A stretch of 42,123 bases of DNA from Pinguiococcus pyrenoidosus (GCA_019677205.1 JAAMXY010000352.1:9487-51609); one strand, 5' to 3'. Positions 21,686 to 31,202 are shown, numbered from the stretch's first letter. Program-made: numbers and translations. Notes: a model not told the origin generated them from the sequence alone.

Positions 21686-21791
21686 TGGAGAGTATGCCGA
21701 GTTCTTCTATGAGGGCGTCCGTCCGTGCCTTGATGCAGAGATTGGAGTGCAAGGGAAGCTCACTGTGAAGAGTTTCGGGTCCGCAAAGTAG
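21686..21791 (+). CDS. Possible 3' end of an unidentified gene lost in the gap
   Basis: After the gap the plus strand has an open frame of about 35 codons ending in a stop at 21789-21791, with a peptide that looks like real protein (EYAEFFYEGVRPCLDAEIGV, then QGKLTVKSFG). It may be the last exon of a gene whose body lies in the missing sequence. I do not recognise it. A fortuitous frame is the alternative. Confidence 0.3.
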
Positions 21792-22075
21792 GCAATGTCA
21801 GCCTGAATGAGGAGTAGGCAGGCTGCGGTGCAACAGCTTTGTCTCTTCGAGGCTCCGCCTCGTTCTGTGTCTTCCACTCTTCCCTTCTCACTTTTCATAC
21901 TTGCCAGCAGGAGAGAGGAACGAACAAAGCGACTCGTCTCGCCGTCACTGCCGACGCCTTCAGAGATCCAGCTCGAACGCAGAGGTATGAAGAGAGGCCT
22001 TCTGCCGCCTTTACCGCCAACATCACTTCGTAGAATCAAGGTGGTACTTTTGCTTTTCAGGATCTGCGGAGCAGC

Positions 22076-22226
22076 CTAATAGTCCGCGTCGCCGCCGCCG
22101 AACATGTCCATGCCGCCTCCCAAGTCCACCTCCTCCACCTCTTCCTTCTCCGGCTCGGCCTCTGCCGCGGCCTCCTCCGCCACGTCGGCTGCACCGCCGC
22201 CTCCGCCGCCACCCGCCGCCGCAGCT

Positions 22227-22263
<37 letters not shown>

Positions 22264-22444
22264 GCTCCTTGCCCATCTCCAGCAACTCCGTGAGGTCCTT
22301 CCCGCTCAGATCTGCGATCAGCGCGTCCAGAGCTGCGTCGTCTACTTCCACGCTGACTGAGGAGAGGGCGTCCTTGACGTCCGCGGCGCTAGGGCTGGCG
22401 TTGCCGCCCATCTTGAGCAGGAGGTACGTTGCCAGGTGCTTCAT
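22076..22444 (-). CDS. RPLP2: 60S acidic ribosomal protein P2
   Basis: A 122-aa single-exon minus-strand frame. P2 pairs with P1 on P0 to form the ribosomal stalk that recruits translational GTPases. The dimerisation domain is clear: MKHLATYLLLKMGGNASPSA, then ADVKDALSSVSVEVDD and ALIADLSGKDLTELLEMGKE, followed by a Gly/Ala hinge (10-Gly run) and an acidic stretch. The C-terminus ends DLGGGMDMFGGGDADY instead of the usual SDDDMGFGLFD. Directly before the ATG is a CCTGTAG acceptor, so a 5' UTR intron is likely. The plus-strand TATTTATTGG near 22515 reads CCAATAAATA on the minus strand and could be the core promoter. Confidence 0.96.
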
Positions 22445-23029
22445 CCTACAGGGTCGGCAACGGGTCAGAGATGACTCCTGGTGAGCGCAAGAGCGCAGGA
22501 GTGCCCACCTGGTCTATTTATTGGCGAATTTGGGGGGATAAAGCGCAGTTCTTCACGACGAATCGCACTTAGGGTTACATTAAGTGGGAAAAGCAATTGG
22601 GTTCCAGTAGATTGCAGAAAAATGGAATACAGCTTTCAACAATTTGAAGTAGCATCAAAATGTGTGGATGTCCAATCACGACAGACTGTGGTCGCAAGAT
22701 CGATCCGGAGCAAAACTGGCGTGGACAGACGCGAAGCGCTGCTACGGGATTGGTGCCCGTGGCCAAGACGGACATCTGCAGCGGGAACCCATTGGTATAG
22801 CCCTCAATTTCTAAACTATCTCCACTAGTCTAGCCCGTAGTCGCGCAGATCAGCCGACAGATTGAAGCAGCCAACGGCTTGGTCTCTGTCGCGCCACGTA
22901 CCTGCGAACGAGAAAACCAGACAAGCCACCTCACTGCGCCTTATTCTCCCAGCCTACAGCCTCGGGAGCGCAGATTCTCCGCCCCGCCGCAACGCCGCCG
23001 TAAGGTTTCGCGCCACCGAGTCCGTCGCA
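22445..23029. other. Divergent promoter region, RPLP2 / plastid protein
   Basis: 585 bp between divergent starts. The part near RPLP2 probably holds a 5' UTR intron (donor near 22508, acceptor abutting the ATG on the minus strand) and an A/T-rich core element. The middle is AT-richer than the coding regions. No gene or RNA was found. Confidence 0.5.
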
Positions 23030-24063
23030 ATGTCGCGCCTCGTTCTTCTCCTCGCCGCGCTGCTCCCGATCCTCACGCGGGCCCTGCTGGGCCGCGCGCC
23101 CTCCGCCGCGCGCCCGCGCGCCGCGGCGTCTCGCGTGTTCTCGCTCAACATCGACGACGAGGACGAGGAGTTCAAGGCCGCGGTCGCGGAGAACATGGCC
23201 AAGTTCCGCCGCACGGGCCTCGTGAGTCCGAAGGGTGCGTTGCTCCCAGAGCTGGCTCCCTTTTTGGGCCACCGGAGACGCTGTGGAGCCCTAAGCGCCT
23301 GGTGTTCCCCGCAGGCGTGAAATACGCTCCGTGGATGGACATCGACGAGTTCGCCGTGGAGAAAGTGCGCGAAGTAAGTCCGCGGGCAGGAGAGGGAGGC
23401 AAACCTCGGGGATTTGCAAGGCTCATGCAAGTGCTGCAGGAGCGGGCGGCCAAGAGGCGCGCGGAAAAGAAGCGAGCAGAAGGTCAGATGTGGGCGGATC
23501 TTTCCGCTGGCGAGTTGAGCGGCATCGGCCTCAAGAAGCGCTTCGTGGACGACAAGGTGAGTGAAGCTGCTGCATGCAAGAATGGCGAGTGGGGCGGAGA
23601 CCTGAGGGGCACGCGGCGTGGGACAGGTCGAACTGGAGTGGACCACGGATCGGGAGGTAGACACCGTCGGCTTCATCGTGAGCAAGACCCGCGGAGGCGA
23701 GAGGAACTGGCAGACGGTGGCGTCCTTCAAGGACTGGCAGCCGCTGCTCTCCAAGGGACCGAATGGCGGCACCTACATGTGAGTCATGGCACTGGAAAAC
23801 GCCGGCAATGCAATAAATGCAATCCACCTGACGAGTCCGCCTCGCGTCTCCGCAGCTGGCAAGATCCTACCACCGAGCTCGGCTCGTGGTACTACCGCGT
23901 CACGGAGGAGAACAAGAACGGCGGCAAGGCCGACGTCTGCCAGCTTCTCGTAGATGTGCAGTCTGACAGCGAGAAGCTCGCGGGCAAGATCGCAGTGCTC
24001 GGCTTCGCCGGGGTCGTCGCTGCGCTCATCGCCGCCACCTCTTTCATCGACCCCATGCAATAA
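23030..24063 (+). CDS. Predicted plastid-targeted membrane protein with beta-sandwich domain
   Basis: Exons 23030-23234, 23315-23373, 23440-23556, 23627-23778 and 23856-24063 give 246 aa. The N-terminus has a hydrophobic signal-peptide core (LVLLLAALLPILTRALL) followed by an Arg/Ala/Ser-rich, acid-free stretch ([16 protein letters not shown]). This is the bipartite layout used to cross the membranes of complex plastids. A Lys/Arg/Ala-rich helix (ERAAKRRAEKKRAEG) comes next. Then an FN3/Ig-like beta sandwich spans about residues 127-215: VELEWTTDREVDTVGFIVSK, RNWQTVASFKDWQPLL, YIWQDPTTELGSWYYRV. One C-terminal membrane helix follows (IAVLGFAGVVAALIAATSF). I cannot name the family; plastid location is inference from the presequence. 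Confidence 0.85.
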
Positions 24064-24430
24064 ATCGCCGACGCAGCCTCAATCGGTTTTCGTCACATCG
24101 TAGACTTCAAGGTTTGCCGAGGTCTTCCCTCTCGCCTGCCGGTCCTGAATGCCTGAACGGCAGGAAATTCAAAGCGCATGACGCGTAGCACAGTTGTGAG
24201 GAGCTTTCCACCAGCGGCGATCGTTCTGCAGTCTCAGGAATTAACGGATCGGCTTCTTCGTCAAATCCTCAACTGGCTCAGAAGAGTCATTCATGCTTCG
24301 ACGCGCAACCCCCACTCCACAATCCAAAGCGCAGAGGTCAAAGGCCCAAAAAGGCCAAAGGCCAAAGTCCAAAGGCCGAAGTCCAAAGTCATAAGTCCAA
24401 AGTCCCGAGCTCACTCCTGGACCGAGGCAT
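24064..24430. other. Convergent spacer with short repeats
   Basis: 367 bp between the 3' ends of the plastid protein gene and the VOC gene. It contains the AAAGTCC/AAAGGCC repeat listed separately and otherwise nothing recognisable. Confidence 0.6.
24339..24405. repeat. Degenerate 7-bp repeat AAAGKCC
   Basis: Nine or so imperfect copies of AAAGTCC/AAAGGCC with AAGTCC variants, in the convergent spacer. It differs in sequence from the repeats in other spacers of this window. Confidence 0.75.
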
Positions 24431-25184
24431 CTACAGCTCATCATACGTCTTGACCAAGTCTGCTGGCGCCTGCACTAGTTCGATGAGGACACCTTCGCCA
24501 CAGAGGGGGGACTCTTCGTTGCCTGAGAGGGATGGTCAAGGACTCGGGTTGGCGGAGCGCCGGTGCTGGATTCTCCATCCAGAGCATGTATCACTCACCG
24601 ACTGGGTGGATGAAGGCCACGTCATGGCCGGAGGCTCCCGGGCGGATGCCACCCGCAAAGCGCATGCCTTCGCCCTTGAGATACTCTACGGCCTTGGGCA
24701 GGTCGTCCACCCAAAGGCCGATGTGGTTCAGAGCGGGGATGTGAACCTTGGGCGATTTCCTGCAGAGAGATGGGGAGCTGAGCACCAAGTTCTTCCGCCA
24801 GGCTTCCGCTCCTGCTGCATTCAGTCATACTTACTCAGGATCCACCGGCTGCATGATGTCCACCTCCACTGGAAAGGGCCCCCTATTGACAGCCAAGCAA
24901 CACCTTCAGCTAAGCCTTCTTCGGGAACCTCCGCAGAAATCCATGAACACGTACTTCCCAAGCAGGAGGACATCCTCGTCCACGTTCTCCTTCTCACTCA
25001 CAAAGCTCTTCTGCAGGCAGAGGCCGAAGTAATCTCGCCACAGCGTGGCGAGACGGGCCTTGTCCGGCCCGCCAACGGCCACCTGCTGCAGGCCTAGCAC
25101 CCGGTAGGGCTTTGCCGCCTCTGTAGAGAAGCTGAATTGAGATAAGCGGCGCGCCGCGCCACTGCGAAGGGCTCGAGACAACAT
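24431..25184 (-). CDS. Mitochondrial VOC (glyoxalase / methylmalonyl-CoA epimerase-like) protein
   Basis: Minus-strand exons 24955-25184, 24835-24882, 24599-24759 and 24431-24522 give 176 aa. The N-terminus (MLSRALRSGAARRLSQFSFS) is a typical mitochondrial presequence. Two beta-alpha-beta-beta-beta modules follow: VLGLQQVAVGG...RDYFGL...FPVEVDIMQP, then LNHIGLWVDDLPKAVEYLKG...FIHP...GVLIELVQAP. The second module matches methylmalonyl-CoA epimerase well (HICIEVDN...FLHP...GGVLVELEQA pattern), including the His and Glu metal ligands. In the first module Gln (LQQVAV) stands where the epimerase has His (LNHVAI), a swap also known among glyoxalases. The substrate is therefore uncertain: methylmalonyl-CoA, a hemithioacetal, or another oxoacid derivative. 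Confidence 0.88.
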
Positions 25185-26132
25185 GGCAAAAGCGAGAGCT
25201 GTACAATGCGCGAATCTGGGGAGAGAGAGGCGCAGTTTGTGCTGTGAAAGAACAGCTAAAAGATACTCCATCTAGGCCTGAAAGATCAGCTGATCGACGG
25301 TTTCGGATCGGATCGCGAGTCCGACTGTCACACCGAAGGGCGTGAAAGCTTCTCAGCTTTCGAAGCGCTGTTGGCGGCAGCGGACTTATCACTCGTTTAG
25401 TTGCGTTGATTATCTCACTACTTCAGGGATTTCAGGGATTTCAGGGAATTTCAGGGAATTTCAGGGAATTCAGGGAGAAGGAGGTATGTAGTTTAGTCCA
25501 AGCAAGAAAGCCGCGTTTCGCCCGACGCTAAGCTAGCTTTGCTCTCCGTTCCTATAGCGAGAACGGATGGGTGGCGGAGCCGCTCATCATTGGCTGTAGG
25601 CTTCCCGCTTCCACACTTTGAAAGGATTCCCTGCCAACCGCTAGCCTGCGCTCCCGTGCTTCCCACTATATTCACAAACGCCAGCCACGCGACCAGACAA
25701 CGTGGAACCGGGAAGTATAGATCCGCTAACACATCGAAGAACAACCTGGACTTCCGACGCCAATGTGCAAAACCACAGCCAACTAAGGAGAGTTCAGCGC
25801 GCCGCCGCCCGTTGCGCAGCTTTTTTTTACGCGACAGCCGGAGTCATCTGTCCGCAGCGCTTCCGTCGAAAGCGTCTCAGGTGAGAGCGGCGTCTTCGCT
25901 GCGACGGGTCAGAAGGTGGGAATTCGATGGAATTCTGAAGAATCAAACAGAGAGCGCCACCGCACCACAAAAGGGGTTCACGCCAAAAGTCAAAGTTTGA
26001 CTCGGCAACTTTGCGCGAGCGAGTCACTACTGGAAGATAGGGAAAATAGGGTTCTGACCAAGGTGCCTTCTGCTTCGCGGGCAACGCCACAGGGACTTGC
26101 TTTCCTGGCTGCTGGTTTGCACCATCTGAGTG
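25185..26132. other. Divergent region, VOC gene / vacuolar sorting receptor
   Basis: About 950 bp without a recognisable gene. It includes a short tandem repeat at 25422-25477 and should hold both promoters. Open frames here are short or antisense to one another. Confidence 0.55.
25422..25477. repeat. Tandem repeat ATTTCAGGGA
   Basis: Six copies of a 9-10-bp unit (TTCAGGGAT or TTCAGGGAAT) in tandem between the two divergent genes. Copies differ by one inserted base. Confidence 0.85.
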
Positions 26133-27965
26133 ATGAAGATGACGAACGGAGTGCGACATGCTTTTCATCTCGCGCTCGCGGCGCTTCTGGTGAGTGCACG
26201 AAGCTGATGCGGGATCTCATCATATGTGACTTGATTGTGCAGAGGGAAGGAAACGCTTCTAATCATTTCTACGCACAATCATCATCCAGACGCCGCCGAG
26301 TCTGGGCTCAGAGTCTTCGAGTTTTAACGGTGAGCGCTCCTTCTCTTCACAGCTCGAGTGCCTCAGCACTTCGTTTCGTTTCCTTTCCTTTCCTTTCGTT
26401 TTGCGTTGATATCTTACAAGCTCAACGAAATCCACTCCCCATGGAAAAAAAACACAACATGAAGTGCAAATTCCGTCGGAGCTCCACAAGGCAGACGGCT
26501 ACAACCACTCTGGCGCGCTCTTCGGCATTCCCGACTACGGGCATTCCATCACGTCGCGAGTGAAATGGGTGGACAGCGATCTGTGCGATGGACCGCCGGA
26601 TGGGCTGGCGGACGGATCCGCGTTCATCTTGATGTTTCGGCGCGGCGACTGCCACTTCGTCAACAAGGTGCGCAACGCGCAACGGGCAGGCGCCGCGGCG
26701 GCCGTCATCGTGAACTGGGTGTGCCTCTGCGACGACGAGGACTGTGACCGGAGCGGGGCTGAAAGCTGTGACGTGCAGCTACCGACCATGGCCGACGACG
26801 GCTCCGGTGGCGATGTCAGCATTCCGTCAGTGCTGATCAAGAAGCAGGACGGCGAAGCCATTGCGGCGAACATTCAGGCGGGGGCGCCAACGGTGGCATC
26901 GCTGGGCTGGCGCCTGCCAACGCCCGACGATCGCGTCGAGTGGGAACTCTGGACCAGTCCGAAGGATATGGACACGCAAGACCTCATGCTGAGCTGGGAG
27001 CCCGTGCAGGCGGCGCTGGACAAACACGCGTTCTTCACCCCGAATTTTCTCATCTTGGACGGGCAGGCGATCGGCTGCGTCGACGGCAGCTCGACAGGCT
27101 CTTGCAATGATCAGTGCACCAACCAGGGCCGCTACTGCGCGGCGGATCCCGACTTCCAGCTGAACCGGGGCCTCAGCGGCGCAGACGTGGTGCAAGCCTC
27201 TCTGGTCCAGAAATGCATCTGGAATCTCTATGGTGGCAACGAGCAGATGACGGATAGCTACGGCGTCGGCCTCAAATGGTGGCACTACGTCAAGGACTTC
27301 ATCACGAACTGCAATGACCTCCTCTTCAAGGACTACGATTGCGCGAAGGTGTCCATGCAGGTAGCGGGCATCGACTCCAACCTGGTGGACAGCTGCATTC
27401 AAAACTCGGGGGGAACTGGGCCCTCAGATGAGGAGAACAGCATTCTTGAGGGGGAGCTCAGTCGCGCGCGCGACCAGGGCGTCCTCTTCACGCCCACGCT
27501 GTTCGTCAACGAGGTGATCGAGCGCGGGGCCGCGGAATCCCCGGTGGTCTTGTCCGCCATCTGCGCTGGCTTCCAGTCGGGCACGGAGCCGAGCGTATGC
27601 AACTGTGTTGGGATCGACTCCACACAATTCAGCTCATGTGTCCAGAACGATGGAGACGTGGCCACGTCGCCGACTGCATCCCCGCAGACGCCGCCTTCGA
27701 CGCAGAAAACGAACGGAGGCCTCTCGGGAGGAGAGGTCGCCGCCATTGTGATCTCGATGCTAGTCGCCTGCGGCGCAGCGATGTACGGGTACTACGTATA
27801 CTCCCAGCGGCGAATCCGTGACGAGGTCCGCGACATCCTGGTACGTCCCCGTCGCATGCCACGAGGAGTTGGGGCGGAGCTAAGCTTTCTGCTGCCATCG
27901 AAATCCAGGCCGAATACATGCCGCTTGACGACTCCACTGGGCTCACGGAGAATGAGATGGTCTAG
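26133..27965 (+). CDS. VSR: Vacuolar sorting receptor (PA domain, YMPL tail)
   Basis: Exons 26133-26189, 26290-26329, 26465-27840 and 27909-27965 give 509 aa. Such receptors bind soluble hydrolases in the Golgi/TGN and hand them to clathrin adaptors for delivery to the vacuole. In order: signal peptide (MKMTNGVRHAFHLALAALL); PA domain, about residues 50-175 (GALFGIPDYG, ADGSAFILMFRRGDCHFVNK, IPSVLIKKQDGEAI); a Cys-rich thioredoxin-like luminal region (WELWTSP, FFTPNFLILDGQAIGC, GRYCAADPD, VLFTPTLFVNE); a Ser/Thr/Pro stalk; one membrane helix (about 455-477); and a cytosolic tail with EYMPLDD (Y494-L497), the YxxPhi adaptor motif of plant VSRs. EGF repeats, present in plant VSRs, are absent. 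The second exon (40 nt) and its purine-rich downstream acceptor are the least certain joins. Confidence 0.92.
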
Positions 27966-28057
27966 ACGGGCCGTGGCGCGTCTTGATCGCCTGAGAGGCC
28001 TCCGTAAAAATATATCAAATGAACGTGGCGTCGCTTCCCGTCTACCAGTATCGACTG

Positions 28058-28934
28058 CTACGAGGCTGCCAGCTTCTTCGAGAAGTCCGCCACCATCCTG
28101 CAGATGCGCTCCATCGCAATCTGATCCCCTTCCATCTGGACCACCGAACGCTGACTGTAAGGCGGATTGACTCTGAGGAAACACGCAAGATCCACAACGT
28201 GTTAGCGACACAATGCAAGCCCCCGCTCCCCAAACGGCCACTTCTGAGCTCGTCTGCTCACTCACCTCGCTTGCTGCATCACCACGATGCTTTCCCCATC
28301 CCATTCGCACGGAAGCCTGAAATGCATACGAAGCTTAGGCACGAGGGAAGCGAAGGAGGCATCCCTCTCTGAACCATCTCCACCTCAAACGAAGCACGTA
28401 CGTCTTGCTCAGCATATCGAACATCTGCTGTCCGGCAGGAGACACGGAGAAGTTGATGCTCCGGAAAGCCTTCTCTGCCGCCTCGCGCGCCTTGACCTCT
28501 TTGCGCTCCAGGTCCTTCTCCGACGGAGCGGACACCTCTCGGAGCTCCCCAGAGCCCTCCTCCAAGACTTCCACCGACGAGATCCGCGCCATGTTCACCA
28601 GACTCACATAATGACTGGTGTTGGTGTTCTCGTGTGCGGGGCGTCCTAGGCAACAGTTAACGTCTTTGTCATGATCGTAGGGACTCTCCAATAGTCAGCC
28701 ATAGAATGGAGCAGGGGAAGAAGACACGACGCGGCGGAAACGCAGCCGCACTTACGGAGAATGAGCGTGCCGGAGAGAGCGTCCACGCTGAACACCTGCG
28801 GAGCGGACAGAGACGAGTCAGCAGCGCGCCGCGTGGCGACAGAGACGACGTCGCACCTCGCCCTGGATCGTCTCCGAGTCGCCAAGAGCCACCGACACGC
28901 GACTGCCCAGGACGAAGTCGTGCGCAGCCTCCAT
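28058..28934 (-). CDS. LSM12: LSM12 homologue
   Basis: Minus-strand exons 28857-28934, 28756-28795, 28402-28645, 28266-28316 and 28058-28172 give 175 aa. LSM12 pairs an Sm-like fold with an anticodon-binding-type (AD) domain. In animals and yeast it works with ataxin-2-type proteins in mRNA regulation, and in animals it also gates NAADP calcium release. The Lsm part is FVLGSRVSVALGDSETIQGE, VFSVDALSGTLIL and HYVSLVNMARISSVEVLEE. The AD part is AFRSINFSVSPAGQQMFDML, LPCEWDGESIVVMQQ, VNPPYSQRSV and GDQIAMERICRMVADFSKKL. All four introns are GT-AG and phase-matched. It converges on the sorting receptor with only 92 bp between stop codons, so the 3' UTRs may overlap. Confidence 0.93.
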
Positions 28935-29235
28935 GGCGGCCGCGCGACTCCGGCGCTGGGAGGCGGACCACCAGCGGCGCTGCGTCTGTCCGCCTCGTCT
29001 CCGTCGCAGGATCTTGGCCCCGCGCCCACCGGATTGGTCGCTAAAAAATTCAATTTGTTTAAAATTATGAAATACTCAAACTTGATTCGACTTGGGAACG
29101 CTTCTCATCTTGAACTCCTCCGCAATATCCCTGTGGCATAAACCCGCAGAGCCGTTTGCAACTCGAAGTCTTTTGCCTGCAGTTCCCGCGGTTTTCGCGC
29201 CACAATTCACCCGAAGATCTGCAAAAGTGGCCCAA
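28935..29235. other. Short divergent promoter region, LSM12 / type II membrane protein
   Basis: About 300 bp separate the two start codons. An A/T-rich core (AAAAAATTCAATTTGTTTAA) lies near 29043-29062. No gene is present; it is a likely bidirectional promoter. Confidence 0.5.
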
Positions 29236-30471
29236 ATGCCGGTTTCCGCCCGGAACGCCTCCGCTGCGGTCGCAGACCGGACTTCTCGGCAGCGCCTCGC
29301 GCTGGCGGCGCTGGCGGTGCTCTGCACCGCGCTGCTGGTGGCGCAGCGGGGCTGCTGGTCCGAGAAAGCGGCGGCGCCTCGTCGTCGTTTGTCAGCTGAT
29401 GCGACGCCGTTCCGCATCTTGCACATCATCACGTCGCTAGATAACAAGAGCACTCTGGGCCGGGGCATGATCCATGGCTCCACGCGCATGGCGCACATCG
29501 ACTATCTCTTGCGCGGCGTGGTGGATCTGTGCACGCAGGGCATTGGCGCGGAGTACGACCTCCGAGTGGGCGTGCAGATCATCGCGGGCTGGGCGGCGGA
29601 GAGGGCCAGGGCCGACTTTGAGAAGACTCTCGCAGGCTGTGGGGATCGTCTGGATGTGAAGAACGACTTGATGATCTGGGAGAACGCCATTCCCCTGAAG
29701 GAGCAGGACGGCGAGATGAAGCCGTACACGCGAGCACTGGCGCGACAGCATCGCTTCGTGGTCAAGCGAGAGCTGGACAACTATGACATGTTCGGAGCGT
29801 GGGAGGACGACATGTACGTCGGCGCCAGCCACTACCGCCACTTCCTCGAGGTGAGCGGCGAGCTGGACGCCCTGGCAGAGGCGTTTCCCAACGACAAAAC
29901 GACCGGTGCGAGACTTGTTTTGCGAGCGTGCTGAGACATGGAACCGCTGCGGATGCAACGAGAATGCTAAATTTCCACTGGACTTTGGACAATGGCGTGC
30001 AGGGGAAGATGAGATGACGAACTGGCAAACGCCGCTGACGGCCTTGGGATACAATAAGATTCTGCCGGGCTTCGTGCGGGTGGAGACGGCCTTAGTTGGC
30101 AAGAAGCCGTCGGAAGGGCCCTTTCAAGGGGTGCGTCTCGAAACGGGCGCCTTCCATGTCGCTTGAGCTAAGCTTGCTTCTCCTCAGGACACGCCGTGTT
30201 GCCCGCAGCCGCATCCGGATGCGCAGGTGCATGTCAAGAAGCTTCGCGAAGTGTATCATCAGAATGAGCTCTTGGCCTGGGAGTGGGGCCTGGATGGCAT
30301 GGGCGTTCTGTACTTGCCAGAGCCCTTCGACGGGTGGGTCGCGACAGTGCCGGCAAGATCCGGCGGCTGGCTCCACTCGTACACGGGAATCGGCGCGAAT
30401 GGCGAGGTCGCTGCGAACCACCTCCGGGCGGATCGATTCGGACAGCAGGTATGGGGACACGGCGAAGTGCG

Positions 30472-30504
<33 letters not shown>

Positions 30505-31073
30505 TTGTTGTTGTTGTTGTTTTTGCTTTAGTTGTTACCGTCGTCGTGAATCACAGCTCTCCGCCCACAGGCAGGATGGATGGGAACAAAAGAGCAGATC
30601 AAGCGGTTTCAAGATCACTGTCCAAGGGGATTTTTGCCGCCGGCGGAAGAGCAGCTGCCAGGATGGTTTCCTGTTGGCAACGTAGAGTTTTGGTCAGGGG
30701 GCTTCCACCTCTTTGGCGGCAATAGGTAATGCGAAATGCAACACCTCACTTCAGAAAGGGCCTAGCGGGCAGGAGAAAGGAGGACTGAGCCTCGGCTTTC
30801 GGCAACACGGCAGGTGTCGCTTCGCTCGGATCATCGATCTACGGTCGCCAGAGGCATTCCTCAAGCACATGATCTTCCATTCCGGCAATAACAAGCAGGT
30901 GCGGTGTTCGACGATGTGCCCGGTGTCGCTGACGCAGAGGACTGACGAAAGCACGTCTCTTGCCAACGTTTCTCCAGGTCCAGCTTCCGCACCGCATGCA
31001 AAGAGTGGAGGACATTTACAACGGTCTGATGAGGTTGATAGGCAAAGCAGAGGCGCTCAAGAGCAACTCATAG
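29236..31073 (+). CDS. Type II membrane protein, candidate Golgi glycosyltransferase
   Basis: Exons 29236-29905, 30003-30130, 30188-30448, 30571-30725, 30814-30898 and 30978-31073 give 464 aa. The N-terminus has a short basic cytosolic part and one membrane anchor (LALAALAVLCTALLVAQ, about residues 21-37), the layout of Golgi glycosyltransferases. The luminal part starts FRILHIITSLDNKSTLGRGM and contains FGAWEDDMYVGASHYRHFLE, whose EDD could be the metal-binding acidic triad of GT-A enzymes. Later blocks are TALGYNKILPGFVRVE, KLREVYHQNELLAWEWGLDG and FWSGGFHLFGGNRCRF. I do not recognise a named family, so substrate and linkage are unknown. Intron 3 (122 nt) carries a GTT microsatellite. All joins keep frame. 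Confidence 0.8.
30473..30530. repeat. GTT microsatellite in an intron
   Basis: An interrupted (TTG/GTT)n run inside intron 30449-30570 of the glycosyltransferase-like gene. It lengthens the pyrimidine-rich part of the intron. Confidence 0.9.
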
Positions 31074-31202
31074 GAACGCTGTCCAGCCTTTCTCGGCCGC
31101 GGCTGGAGAAGGTAGCGAGGCCACGAGACGCAGAATGCAGAAGAACCCTCTCTTCATACCAGAAGTGGAACGACCTCATTTTCTGACTCCCGAAGAGTTC
31201 CT

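Larger units (their letters stand above)
21546..22075. other. Spacer between PP2A B55 and RPLP2, with assembly gap
   Basis: This spacer contains the N run at 21653-21685 and a short open fragment after it. From about 21795 to 22075 I see no gene. Because the gap size is likely nominal, missing sequence here may be longer than 33 bp. Confidence 0.6.

Noticed and set aside
27792-28310. 172-codon minus-strand frame overlapping LSM12 and the receptor 3' end
   Set aside because: It is in a different frame from LSM12, which ends at 28058, and runs antisense to the receptor exon.
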